Shown in pieces: positions 43,246 to 54,005 of a stretch of DNA of 64,000 nucleotides. Made by a program: the position numbers and the translations under genes. The notes beneath the pieces are model-generated. The model saw only the letters and a program-made list of their open reading frames with translations. It ran no database searches and had not been told where the DNA came from. The number at the start of each line of letters is the position of its first letter. The stretch's first letter is position 1. The DNA is from Smallanthus sonchifolius. Its lineage: Eukaryota > Streptophyta > Magnoliopsida > Asterales > Asteraceae. Location of the stretch: NCBI GenBank assembly GCA_023525975.1, contig CM042042.1, positions 7,385,501-7,449,500 of the forward strand, written 5' to 3'.

Positions 43246-43926
43246 TTACAAACTAATGGCAGGTAGACGGGCAACAAGCTGCGCCGCTACCCCCTTCTGA
43301 ATAGCAAATCCTACTCTACTAAACACAAAGTTCCCCCCATAAATATATGCGGTGTTACTGCTGACCACCCGCTGAACCCGCTTAAGGAACCGCACCGCAT
43401 CAGGGGCGAGAGCGCCAAAGGTGTCAAAGGCAAACGGTACGAACACGTGCTGATTCACAAGGCAAGCTTTTTCGTGCTTAGCTACTTTACCCGCCTCTGC
43501 CTTGTTTATCGCCTGACCCACCTTAAACCCATTGTCCCTTAACCCAACCAGGGGGGACACACCTGTCAAATCAACACATGCGTGTTTCCCTCCTTCCCAT
43601 CCAAAAACAAGAATGTCAGCGGGCCGAAGGGTTGATCTCCCATCTAATGGGTCGGTCAAGAAGTTCACCGGGGCTTCCTTTTTAGCCGAGATCCCTGCCC
43701 TCTTAAGGACATCAAAAAGCACATCTCGAACTAGGTCGTGTCGGTATTTGAAGCCCGGTAATTCTCTGCAATGGACAGCATGCTCCCCAAAAGAATCCAA
43801 GCAAGCCTTCCGACAAACGGGACACGGGTCATCAACCGGGAAAAGGGGTACCATCAGCCGGTATTTGAGGATAGCCACCCCCAGCTTCGATTTAGGGTTT
43901 AATTTGGGGGTTTCGACAACCGACAT
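43246..43926 (-). CDS. R2-type restriction-like endonuclease (RLE) domain protein, 226 aa
   Basis: Intact ORF of 226 codons. Visible features: a CCHC cluster C35-x2-C38-x10-H49-x3-C53 (CPVCRK...GEHAVHC), a basic YRHDLVRDVL helix, E84, then R101-P102-A103-D104, 14 residues, and D119 (VDLTGV), followed by K150/K153. A CCHC finger followed by (R/K)PD-x12-14-D is the signature of the restriction-like endonuclease at the C-terminus of R2-type non-LTR retrotransposons, which nicks target DNA for reverse transcription. No reverse transcriptase is attached: upstream in frame there is a TGA six codons before the ATG (DELRQA-M). The segment after residue 155 (FVPFAFDTFGALAPDAVRFL ... GFAIQKGVAAQLVARLP) is well formed. 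It may be a truncated retroelement C-terminus, a standalone domesticated gene, or a nuclease-like domain of another origin. Base composition is clearly more GC-rich than the flanks. Confidence 0.6.
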   Translation of the reverse strand: MSVVETPKLNPKSKLGVAILKYRLMVPLFPVDDPCPVCRKACLDSFGEHAVHCRELPGFKYRHDLVRDVLFDVLKRAGISAKKEAPVNFLTDPLDGRSTLRPADILVFGWEGGKHACVDLTGVSPLVGLRDNGFKVGQAINKAEAGKVAKHEKACLVNQHVFVPFAFDTFGALAPDAVRFLKRVQRVVSSNTAYIYGGNFVFSRVGFAIQKGVAAQLVARLPAISL

Positions 43927-44400
43927 CGCTTGCCGGAGTTCATCTCAGCCGCCGGAAATACCACCACTCGCAGCCGACCACCACCACTAGCCGCCATTCA
44001 CTGCTGTGAGAGCCGCCGGAATAGCGGGATAGCCGGAAACGACGGCCGCCGCCTGCTGTCACCACTGCTAGGGCGGAACCCTAGCCCGTCACCACCACTG
44101 TTTTAGTCACCTGCGTCACCGTAGAAGCAATCGATCTCATCGTGTTTCACCACCAGGTGTTTGATACAATTATTCTGTGAGAAATGGGTTTAATCGGTGA
44201 TCAATTTTGTATAAAATGTGTGTTAATAGTTTGTATTGTCTGCGTAATCAAATGGAAGCTTTGGATTTGATTCATAAACTTGCAATTGTTTTTGTTTGTT
44301 TGTATGTGCCATGGAGGATAATGAAGTCTGCTTATTTCTTGTAAGTGGTAAAATGATTGGTTGATGGAGTTTTATTTTTTATTAAAGGTTAATTTTCAAA
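43927..44400. other. GC-rich sequence upstream of the RLE-like ORF
   Basis: CGCCGGA/CACCACCACT-rich sequence to about 44110 reads like plant UTR or low-complexity coding DNA with no frame that continues the ORF. Beyond it the composition falls to spacer level. Confidence 0.35.
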
Positions 44401-44630
44401 CCGTTGGTGTCACTGGATTCCGGTCGTCGGAGCCGTCGGATGTGCCGGTCTCCTCCCCTTCCTCTCTCCTGGTTTCACTCTATCTTTTTATATAAATCTT
44501 CAAAGCATTTTTACGTGTGTGTTTGGAAAGGGGGAAAATGAAAGAAAGAAAGAAAATGGATTAATAATAAATAGTTAAATACTTAACGGAAAAATTACTA
44601 AAATTATCTTAATTTTAAAGGAAATATTTA

Positions 44631-44757
44631 ACGGAGTTAGTGTCAAAGAGTAAAATGGTAACAAAATGATAACCTGAAGGAGTATTTTGGTCATTTTCAA
44701 ACTATTAGAGCAAAAAAATTAAAATGGTCAAACCACATGGAACAAAAACGAAGTTAA
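44631..44757. mobile_element. Single arm related to the 36469 foldback element
   Basis: Shares AACGGAGTTAG, CATTTTCAAACTATTA and AAAATGGTCAAACCACAT in order with the right arm of the element at 36469-36933. A full inverted partner was not found to the left. Confidence 0.5.
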
Positions 44758-45315
44758 CTTTTTATTTATTACAAGTTTCTTATTTTCTTGATGTTGTAAT
44801 TCCACGTTAAATATTAAATATATAAATTTATATGAATTAACATAAACTGTTACAAAGTAAAAGTAAAATAGTTTTATATTTTATTTTAAATATATATCTA
44901 AATTCTAAATTATCTGATGTTATTGTATTTTTAAAACGGGTTAGATTTGACCCAAACGATTTGATGTAGTTTTATGAAATGTTTTGAACATTGTTGGAGC
45001 ACATTTTTTTCCAATTTATGAAGTACATTACCCATTGTTTTCACAGCTAGTCCAGATATTGAACCAGCCTCCTTAAAAGTCTACTGGTTGAACCAGAAGT
45101 AAGAACTGTACGAAGTTATAGTTTTTTTTTTGTTTTGACATGATTTTGCAATTTAATGTCATATGAAAGTTTAAATAAATAAAACATGTAAATTGAAATA
45201 TTAAATTAATCAGAAAGTGAGATATTAAGAAAACATAAAACATTTTTTTTTTTTAAATACGACCGGTCGGTTCAAATGAAACTAATTCAAGTGCACAATC
45301 GAACCGGTTATATTT

Positions 45316-45520
45316 GTTTTTTTTTAACGGTAATTTGGGATCACTGAAGAGCCACTGGCTCACCCGATCATCTCCACCCCCATAGGAGGAAACTCACCAT
45401 AGGTGAGAAAACCTCCTAGCCAACTTGGACCCCTTTTTTTATCACAAGTGAAACTTAAACTCAAAATCATTTTGATAAAGTGTTAGACCGCTTTACCACT
45501 AAAGTAAGTCACTGATTGTA
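45316..45520 (-). mobile_element. tRNA-derived SINE with perfect 11-bp target duplication
   Basis: 205 bp on the minus strand, flanked by identical CGGTTATATTT (plus strand, 45305-45315 and 45521-45531). An A-box-like TTTAGTGGTAAAGCGG near the start, a decayed B box (GAGTTTAAGTTTC) and a poly-A tail after ACCGTT. It lies about 380 bp downstream of the PLATZ stop codon. Confidence 0.8.
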
Positions 45521-45899
45521 CGGTTATATTTCTAATATTACCACAATTCCAATTCCATCAACCACAAAACTATCATCATTTATTCCTTTACTTAAATATA
45601 AAAAGAAAGAAAAACTGTATACATCCACTCCAACTAATTATTGTGACATTTTTACCCCATACCTTTTCCTACTTTCCAAACTACACCTTCTTATGGACTA
45701 TAATTTTAATCCCTTCTTCTTCCATCATTGCAAAATTACTAAACCACCTTATCCTATAGGTTGCTGCTTCTTTGTACAAAAGGATGAGCTAAAGGGCATT
45801 AAGGGCATTTCCCACACAGAAAGTGGTAGAGGGGTGCATTTTATAAAAACACAAACAAAAGGGACTTCAGAGTAATTACACATATGCATAGGGGGCAGT

Positions 45900-46964
45900 T
45901 TAGTACTCTATCATTAGTCCTCCCATTGGCGCTCTGTGAGGAATGCCCTTCCTCCTCTTCGCCGTCCTGAAGCTGGCGGCCGTCGGCGGCGGCGTCGACG
46001 GAATAAAGCCGTGAACTCTGTTGCTATAGCTACTCCTCCGCCGCCCGTGGCTGTTACTGCTGTAAGAATCCTCCGAATCCCAAACCGTCGTCATCAAGTG
46101 CTTATTCTCCGGCGAAATCATCCTCTCAAAATTCTCCGACGATCCCGCAATCTGCGCCGATCAGAATAAAAAATAAGCATTATTTCGTGTATTACATCAG
46201 CAAAACCAGAATTAATCGTTGCGACATCGGAAAACCTATTTACCTTACAGCCGAGCGAGCAGAACCGGAAGGAATCCAGAAGGCTCCGGTCACATACTTC
46301 ACAGGTGTTCGTAACGCCTTTTCCCGGCCGTGGCTGCGGCCGTTTATTCAGAAACACAACCTTCGCACTGTTGATGACGTAAGTCTGTACTGAACCGATA
46401 TCTAAATGTTTCTGAATCTCCGAAACCCTAATTACATCGTGATATGATGACCTCCGGATCTGTAAATCAAATCAACAAAATTACCTCATTACAATTTACA
46501 ATAATCGGATTGCTGAATGCAGACGAGTAATCTAAAACTGATGAAATTCAATTAGTTGAAATAACTAATAACTTAATAAGCTGTTAAGTTTAACAAATTC
46601 TGTTGGTGAAATTCGAACGAATAAAACTAGAATAACAGAAAGTAAAATATCAACGGCGAAAAGAAGAATATGAACCTGAATGTGGCGGTGGTCCTGATGA
46701 TAATGGTGGAGACACAGCGAGCACAGAGCGCCGTTCACACAGTCCAAACAGTACATATTACATTCAGATTTATGCGAATCTGCGTGTAATTTGCATTGAC
46801 CGAAAAAACTTTCACGGAGCAGCGGTTTCAGCCACGGCGGCCAGTTGTTATCTTCTTCAATTGGTCCGCCGGCGCCCTGCATTACATGAAACAGGAAGTT
46901 AAAAACGCATAAATGAGAGAAACAAACAATAAATTATTGTGAAATTACAGAGAATCGGACCATA
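45900..46964 (-). CDS. PLATZ zinc-dependent DNA-binding protein
   Basis: Exons rebuilt on the minus strand: exon 1 ending 46962, exon 2 46876-46676, exon 3 46459-46244, exon 4 46151-45900, all in phase. PLATZ proteins are plant-specific, bind A/T-rich DNA with zinc and mostly repress transcription. Exon 2 has WLKPLLRESFFGQCKLHADS and the first zinc cluster C-x2-H-x11-C-x2-C-x5-C-x2-C...H-x-x-H. Exon 3 has IRRSSYHDVIRVSEIQ, VQTYVINSAKVVFLNKRPQP and the second cluster C-x2-C-x10-C-x3-C (CEVCDRSLLDSFRFCSLGC). Exon 4 is the variable Ser/Arg-rich tail ending KRRKGIPHRAPMGGL. Exon 1 encodes the familiar VRGIKPKNRHIM, but reading back in that frame there is a TGA at 47078-47080 and no earlier ATG. 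The only in-frame ATG is the last codon of exon 1 (46962-46964), giving 223 aa. Its donor, ATG|GTCCGA, is weak. A further 5' exon or a sequence error is possible. Confidence 0.88.
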
Positions 46965-47193
46965 ATATGGCGGTTCTTAGGCTTGATTCCACGGACGGCG
47001 GTGGCTTCCTGGTGGTCGATCGCCAGTTTGACGGTGGAGGTAAGTTGTGATCGGAGAAAATGAGAAGGGGGAGGAGGTCATTCTTATCCGCCCACACAAA
47101 GTGGGTTTTATTGTATATGATGATGTAGACAAAAACCGAGCCTAGTTACGGACCTGTATCCGAACCTAGGTACCAACCTGTATTGAAACCCGT

Positions 47194-47387
47194 ACCTATG
47201 AGAACGTCTTGCGCAACGAACCAAACCGACCTCCTTATTTCTTCTTTCATAACCTTTTTTTTAAGTCAATTTTTTTAATTCTTATGAAGTGAGACTTGAA
47301 CCCATGAATTCATTAATTTTTAGTTTTTAGAGGATTTTCCTCTACCAATGGACCACCAACCCCATTGGGCAAGACGTTCTCATAGGT
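47194..47387. repeat. 19-bp perfect inverted repeat around a SINE-like sequence
   Basis: ACCTATGAGAACGTCTTGC at 47194-47212 has its exact reverse complement at 47369-47387. Between them, on the minus strand, is a tRNA-derived SINE-like unit (about 47254-47366) with A-box-like GGTGGTCCATTGGTAGAGG, B-box-like GGGTTCAAGTCTC and an A-rich tail. Confidence 0.72.
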
Positions 47388-48199
47388 TCTTGCGAAAATG
47401 AACGAGACATATGCTCATTTTCGCTCATTTAATTAAATAAACAAAAATTTTATGTTTATGTTTGTTCGTTTATTAAAAAGTGAACATAAACAAACTTAAA
47501 CAGCATAGTTTAATGAACGTTCTGTACATGTCTATAAAGTACGCAAGGTTCAAAAAAATTGTAATTATTAATAAATTTTATTAAATAAAAATAAAAGAAA
47601 AATATACACACTTATTTTGAAATAGTATTTTAAGAAAAATAGTAAATGTATTTGTTAGTGCCATGAGATGAGGTGGCAAATTATTCTTTTATGATTTTAT
47701 TGGGTTTTTTTTTTTAAACTTTTATTCCCTTTCATGGCATTGATGCTTGTAAAGTTTTCTTTTTGGCATGCTATTATTTTATTTTATTGTACTTATTTAT
47801 TTATTTAACAATTATTTTAATGTTGAATAAACCCTCATTTTCTTTGTTTGTTTCTTGATTGCAATGTTCAAAGTTGCCCCAAATTATGGACCTCTTCTTT
47901 GGAAAGCAAACTTCTTTTTTGTCCAAATGTACCCTAAATCAAACACTTTTAGACCATATCTTTAAAGAGAAGGGATCCTCATAATGTATATATTTCTTTA
48001 TTGTGCATTTACAGTATGTTAATTTAAATTTTTTATACATTATATGATATGTATTACAAATTTTGCCTAAGGCGTCTTACATATTTAAAATATTTGTTAG
48101 ATTGATTTGCATACTATAACAATCTAATACTATCTTGGGGTTGTCGTGTTTATCAGGTTTCCTAGTTTCATCTATTTATAATATACTATCTTGATTTGC

Positions 48200-48260
<61 letters not shown>

Positions 48261-49310
48261 AGAGTAGGTTAACGACTTGTTCCAGGCATCCAAGCACTTA
48301 AACAATACTATATAATTACCTAAAGACAAAAGATTAGATAAAATCTAATGGTCTATTATATGTGCATCATCTCACATCTCATAAAAGTAAAATATTTGTT
48401 CTATTAAAGCCGTATATTATCACAAAATAAAAATCTAACTCAAACTATAAAGAACCAATGTTAGAATTTGGTCTCATTCATGTGCAGAGAGAATTAAACC
48501 AACACATTGAAATACGAGTTGTTATGTTTTAGAATATCATTGCAATTTTTGGTTTATAGATAGAATGAAAACCCATTTTAACTGAGAAAACTTAAAAAAA
48601 AAACCCTTATATAATATTTTTTAAGGATAACCTTGTTACATATTTTCGTCACATTTTATAAAAAAAAAGCCGAGTATTTTTTTTAAATTATGTAAAAAAT
48701 AAAAAGACCCTGTTTTTGTCATATTACATACGTAACATATGATGTTACATATTAAAAAAACGGTTGGCAGTTTTTTATTTTTTATTTTTTATTTTTATAA
48801 AAAATGATAAAATTATATATAGAATTTACCTTAAAAAGCATTTTATTTTTCGTTAAAGTTTTCACCGGTTTTCTCAACTCAAATAAGTTTTCAGACTAAC
48901 CCCAACTTATATAATATAATATTTACCATCCAATGATATTAAATATACCATTTAAAATATTGTAAGTTTTACATCTATTTATTTTATTAAATATAAATTA
49001 TAATATGATCGTTACGTCATTCGCTCATCCTTCTTCCTCTTCATAATAAGCATAAAACATGTCAAACACTTCTAACCTTAACCGAACCGATAGTACTTAT
49101 TTTAGATTGAATCTTAAAATCGTAATATTCTATTTTTTATAATAATTTGTTTACATGTAACTTCACAAATTGTCACATTAAATATTAATTTAAGATATAA
49201 TGATGCTTTTCTTTATCTTAAAAAATTAATTTTTTAAGATATAAGATATTAACGATCTAAAATTAAGTATTTTAGGTATTTAATTATTAATTTTTAAAAG
49301 AAGTGGTTAA
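47388..49310. other. AT-rich spacer with microsatellite, no gene seen
   Basis: A decayed TTTATGTTCGTTTATT-type MITE-like patch occurs at 47390-47535. (TAA)n runs straight into (TTA)n at 48200-48260. Otherwise featureless. Confidence 0.5.
48200..48260. repeat. (TAA)n-(TTA)n inverted microsatellite
   Basis: A run of TAA/AAT units turns into ATT units at about 48237, making a near-perfect self-complementary 60-bp hairpin. Confidence 0.9.
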
Positions 49311-49706
49311 TCTATACTATATAATAAATAAAAGTTTTTTAGTGCCACGTGTCGTCTCCATATTCATTCTTATCATTTTTTTCCCGTCTCTCTCTTCTAT
49401 TTAATGCACTTTTATTTTTTTTAATAATAATATATTATTAAATAAAATAATAATTGTACTAATAAACCACATTTATTTTTAATTATCACTTATTATAAGA
49501 AACTTTGAAATTTAATTATGTAACTTTTATTTCAATCAAATAGTAATGAAAGTTAAATTATATTTTCAAAACCCAATTACATACTAATTTTATATATTTT
49601 AAGTTTGTTTATATCCTTAGTATATGTAAAATATATTTTTACACATGTAAAATATATATATAAAAATTTAAAAAATTTATATATTGATGTGTTTCACGAG
49701 ATCTAA
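49311..49706 (+). mobile_element. Helitron-like nonautonomous element, plus orientation
   Basis: Begins TCTATACTATATAATAAATA, then GCCACGTGTCGTCTCC, and ends near CTAA at 49703-49706 with a decayed hairpin (TGTGTTTCACGAGAT). 5' end strong, 3' end weak. Confidence 0.58.
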
Positions 49707-50194
49707 AGTGATAATAAATATATACAAATTGATGTTTTTTCTGTCTTTGGTAATAAAAAGGAATCTTTATTTATAGCCATTCACTTAAAAAAATATAATT
49801 TAATTTGAAGTGGTACCCCATACCCTCTGTTAGCCATTATCATCTCCTTTTGAATATTGTTAGGCACACCTTATTAAAGCTTAAAATCAAGTTCAATTAC
49901 ACGAGTTGGAATTTAGGGTTTCTTCATATATAGTTTAAGTTAACTTCAATTGCAAATTTCCTAGTTTCATCTAAATCATTTAACATCGTCATCCATATGC
50001 CACAACACAATAATTTAAAATCGACCTTATGATTTTAGTCACCCTCTGCAAAATAAACAACAATTAATATATATAAAAGCGTAACTTTTTTTATAGGAGA
50101 CAATGTTAGAGTCACGTATCTTTCTTATATAAAGATGTAATGTGATGATTTTTGTATGGGCAAGTCTACATAGGCTAGCACTACTCATCTTTTA

Positions 50195-50448
50195 TCCTTA
50201 TTCTAATAAACGATTTCAAAAAATATCACGTGTCATTATCATACTTTTTCTTACTAAGATTTTCTAATTTTTCCTATTTTAAGTAAGCTTGAATGTTAAA
50301 ATCTAATTATATTAAATTTTCTTTTCTAGAAAAAATAAAATAAAATTTAAATTATAATTATTACTTAATTAAAAAAACAAAGAATTTTATTTATTGTGCA
50401 TTCATTTTTCTATTAAACAACCATTTAATACATGGGTATATAACCTAG
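50195..50448 (+). mobile_element. Short Helitron-like element, plus orientation
   Basis: Begins TCCTTATTCTAATAAACG, has TCACGTGTCATTATC, and ends TTTAATACATGGGTATATAACCTAG (CTAG at 50445-50448) followed by host T. 254 bp. Confidence 0.55.
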
Positions 50449-50560
50449 TATGTTATATACGTGTCCAACATGAGAGTAACACCAATTTACCTAACATTTT
50501 TTTTCAGTAAACATTGGTAATCAGAATATTTTAATAATTGTACAACAAAGAAGGAGTTTG

Positions 50561-50735
50561 TAGGCTTGTAAATGAACTAGACGAACATGAACAGAGCTTG
50601 TTTATGTTTGTCCGTTAAATTAAATGAACAAAAATTTGAGTTTATGTTCATTTATTTATTAAATAAATGAACATAAACAAACTTCCCAAAAGATTCACTA
50701 ACGGTTCACAAACATTCGGTTTATTTACAGACCTA
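50561..50735. mobile_element. hAT-like MITE, 175 bp
   Basis: Ends TAGGCTTGTAAATGAAC and GTTTATTTACAGACCTA are inverted; the interior is rich in TTTATGTTCATTTATT and its complement. No clean 8-bp duplication. Confidence 0.6.
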
Positions 50736-52944
50736 CAAGTTGTGTTTCTTACAAGGGAGCTTGTTAACCATTTGTTGCCAAGGGTATTATGGTAATTATA
50801 CAACACGATAGGAATGAGTGTTTAATCAACTAAAAGAACATCAATGTGGAAGTTGAACCATATGGTTATAAATGCTACAAAGAAAAAAGAAAATTACGAG
50901 GGCGACTAACACCATTATCCCATGGCCCATGACCGCAATTGAAGTGCATTAGATTCTCTTTTCTTTTCTTCTTTCAAAGGAATTTTCGTTACTAATTTCA
51001 ACACCAACCCCTCCCCCATCCTAAATCCTGATTTCTTCTTTCTTCCCTACGCTTTCCCTATTTCCTCATTCACTATTTATTTACTTCATGAGTTCATCTC
51101 CTTCATCTTCTCGGTATTCTTTTCCCTCATCAGGATCGGCTCTACAGTACAAGCAACTAAAACAATTGTTTTACGCTCCCAAATTTCAAAGGCCTAAAAA
51201 AACGAATTTAATCTATATTCTAACTTAAAATATACATTATACGTTTTGACGCTACAGAAAATTACATTTGAATGATTTTTTATATATTTAGAAAACTTTC
51301 ACAAAACACTTCAATTTCAAAGTTCGCTTAAAAATATGTTGACCCGCCCATGTCCCTCATAAATATGATGACTTACTGCGAATCCAAGACGACAAAAGTT
51401 GTCACATATCGACAGTGGCGAATTTTGAGGAAAAATGCAGGGGCCGAGATTTTTTTCTTCCTATCGGAGGGCCGAAACTATATAAATTTTCGGCCGAATA
51501 CGTATAAATTAACACAACTGAGCGAAAAATCGGGAGGTAGAGGGGCTCACTATGCTTCGCCCATGCATATCGATAATAATACGTCTCCTCACTAGCTTTT
51601 AGTAAAGCGAAGACTAACATATAGACCAACCTCCATCGTTGTGATGTAAGGGGACTGAGAGTGGACAACGGGTAAGGAGGGTTCAGTGGGTATTCCACCG
51701 CAAGGGTGGAGGGTTCAACGGGTAGAAGTGGGAGGGTACTTTGAGAAGGTAAAAGAAACTCTGGAAAGTTGTTGGAGGGTATGATGAGGATGAGTCAATG
51801 TGAAAGGAATTTCAAATCCCCATGCAAACATGCAAAAATTTATTATTCTAAACTATTGTTTTTTTATATAATTAGATTCATTTGATTTTTAAAATAATAT
51901 ATAAATCACTTAAAAAACTCTTGAAAATTAAGTAAAAATAAAGTTGATTATTTTTACTAATCTATAAAATAAAAAGTTAACAATGGTTTGAAAAGTTAAA
52001 GAAATGTTTATTTATTATATTTTTATTTATTGTTATGTATTTTTAATTAATTAATTAAATTTTTAGTTTTTTAATTTGGGTTATTAATTTGTTTTAATTA
52101 AAAAATAAATAAAAATAAGAGGGTTTGAAGGTATCACTCCTATCATAGAGGGTACTTTGGGAGGTATTTGACTAATTGAGGTGACATCTTTTCATTGATA
52201 TAATTTGGGAGGACAATTTGGTTGAGAGGGTACCACTCCCACATCCCTAACAACCTTACATTTTAAACCCACTTTTAATCCACCACATCAATGAAATAAA
52301 GTGTCCATCATAATTGTTGTTTTAGGTGTCATAATTACAACATTGTGTTGCTGGGGTACACCGGAACAACAAAGTATTTAGGGGGATCCTTTTTCTGGAA
52401 CAAAAATAGTGGAGGAAGTACATGAGGCAACGTTCTTAAATTTGAAGGTAAGGGCTAGGTTGTTGGATTTAAGGTTACAAATTAGGGTATTATATGGCTT
52501 GAAAACATTATTGGTGTAATTGGTTTGTGCATGTAATCTGTCTCATCTAGTGTCTTACTAGATGGTATGGTGAATAAGAGGCAAGCATTTTTGTTCCAAA
52601 AAAAAAAAAAAGCTCCCCTTCAAATAAGCACTAGAAGAAGATGCAAATTACACAACTGGGTGTACAAAGTCAATATATAAAAAACCATTTAATAGATACA
52701 TGCCAAACTTTTAATGGATTGGTTGAACGGGTTTGGTTGTTGAGGTTGTTGGTTGAACGGGTTTGGTTGTTGAGCGTAGTGCACCCAATTGAACGGGGCC
52801 GAGAAAATAGCTATTCTAACGGATAGTTTGTTTAAAAATTAATTTAAAACTTTAATTTTAATCATATAAATACTGAACAACTTATATTTTCTTCATAACT
52901 CTCACGCTCTACTCTCGGACTTCCTCCAAACACTCTTCAATTAA
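50736..52944. other. Spacer with repeat scraps, no gene seen
   Basis: A GC-richer scrap at 51400-51590 (GGCCGAGA...GGGAGGTAGAGGGG) looks retroelement-derived. GTAGAAGTGGGAGGGTAC at 51723 and GGTACCACTCCCACATCC at 52231 form an inverted pair suggesting an old ~520-bp MITE. A 30-bp direct repeat (GGTTGAACGGGTTTGGTTGT) lies at about 52722-52774. Confidence 0.4.
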
Positions 52945-54005
52945 AAAAATAGATTTATCATCATCCTCGTATTCATCGTCGGTTCATCTGAGGGCGATGA
53001 GATTTTCATTGGTGCGATTCAAGCCGCGGTCCAATTTATAGTTCATCATGTCGAAAGTTCACGTCCATTTACAAGATGAACTCGAATTAACCGGGATCGT
53101 GAGGCTGCTAATGCATGTATGGTACGTGATTACATTTCTGATGAACCCATGTATGGGAATAAAATGTTTAGGCGTCGTTTTCGCATAAGTCGACAAATAT
53201 TCATATGAATAGTTAGCGATTTGGAATGAAAGTTTGAATATTTTCAACAAAGGTTCTACGCAAGAGGTAAACAAGGTTTCGCTGCTTCACAAATGTATAC
53301 GTCTGCAATTCGTAAAATGGTGTACGACACAACACTAGTAGGGGTTTAAATGAGTAGAGTCGAGCCCGAGATCGGCTCATTTAACTTACTCTCGGGCTCG
53401 AGCATGACTCAATTCGAGCTCTATTTCTAAATCTCAAGCTTAGCTCGTCAGTAGTTTTTCAAGCTCGAACTCGGTCCGTTTTTATTTACCAAGTACTTTA
53501 TATGTGTGTGTATATATATATATATATTTATGATTATTTTTATATATTTTTTCATCATATTTTTATGTATACTAATTTATTTTATAATTTAATATATTAA
53601 TTAAAAATTATATAAATAGTAAGCTCGTTGAGGCTCTATAAATGAAGCTCAGGCTCGTTTATTAAATAAGCTTATTTTTAGGCTCGAGCTCGTTTAAGTT
53701 CGGCTTGATTCGAGCATTTAGTGAGCCGATCTCGAGTAACTCGCAAGCCGACTTGGTTCGTTTACACCCCTAGACCCTAGCACCAACATCATAGACGGGG
53801 TTGCACCCAAGTCTTCATTTTATGTCAATGGAGCAAAGTACAAGTATTATCTTGCTAGTGATATTCATCCAGAGTACGTAACGCTTGTCAAATCGTTTAG
53901 ATGTCCATTGAGTTACAAAAGAAAGGAATTCAAAAAAGCGCAACAATCGGTGTGAAATGATATCGAACGAGCATTCGATATTCTGAATAAGGGTAGTCAT
54001 GTCGT
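52945..54005 (+). pseudogene. PIF/Harbinger transposase pseudogene split by a MITE
   Basis: Left part (to 53330) reads SSEGDEIFIGAIQAAVQFIV, NRDREAANACMVRDYI and MYGNKMFRRRFRISRQIFI in one frame with three stops (TGA or TGG/AGA-type losses). Right part (from about 53781) reads VAPKSSFYVNGAKYKYYLAS, then DIHPEYVTLVKSFRCP and NDIERAFDIL, the C-terminal end of the DDE_Tnp_4 (HARBI1/ALP1-like) nuclease. The middle, with the first catalytic aspartates, is absent and a hAT-like MITE lies at the junction. Because the flanks of the MITE do not join adjacent protein segments, an internal deletion happened as well. Confidence 0.82.
53339..53772. mobile_element. hAT-like MITE nested in the Harbinger pseudogene
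   Basis: 434 bp with inverted ends TAGGGGTTTAAATGA and TTCGTTTACACCCCTA and GCTCGAGCTCG-rich subterminal regions. Flanks AACACTAG (53331-53338) and GACCCTAG (53773-53780) agree at 6 of 8 positions, an aged 8-bp hAT duplication. Confidence 0.78.

Noticed and set aside
43532..43990. 152-codon plus-strand frame opposite the RLE-like ORF
   Set aside because: No family features; it is the antisense shadow of a strand with clear zinc-finger and nuclease motifs.
53059..53274. 71-codon minus-strand frame
   Set aside because: Antisense to the Harbinger transposase remnant, which explains the sequence.
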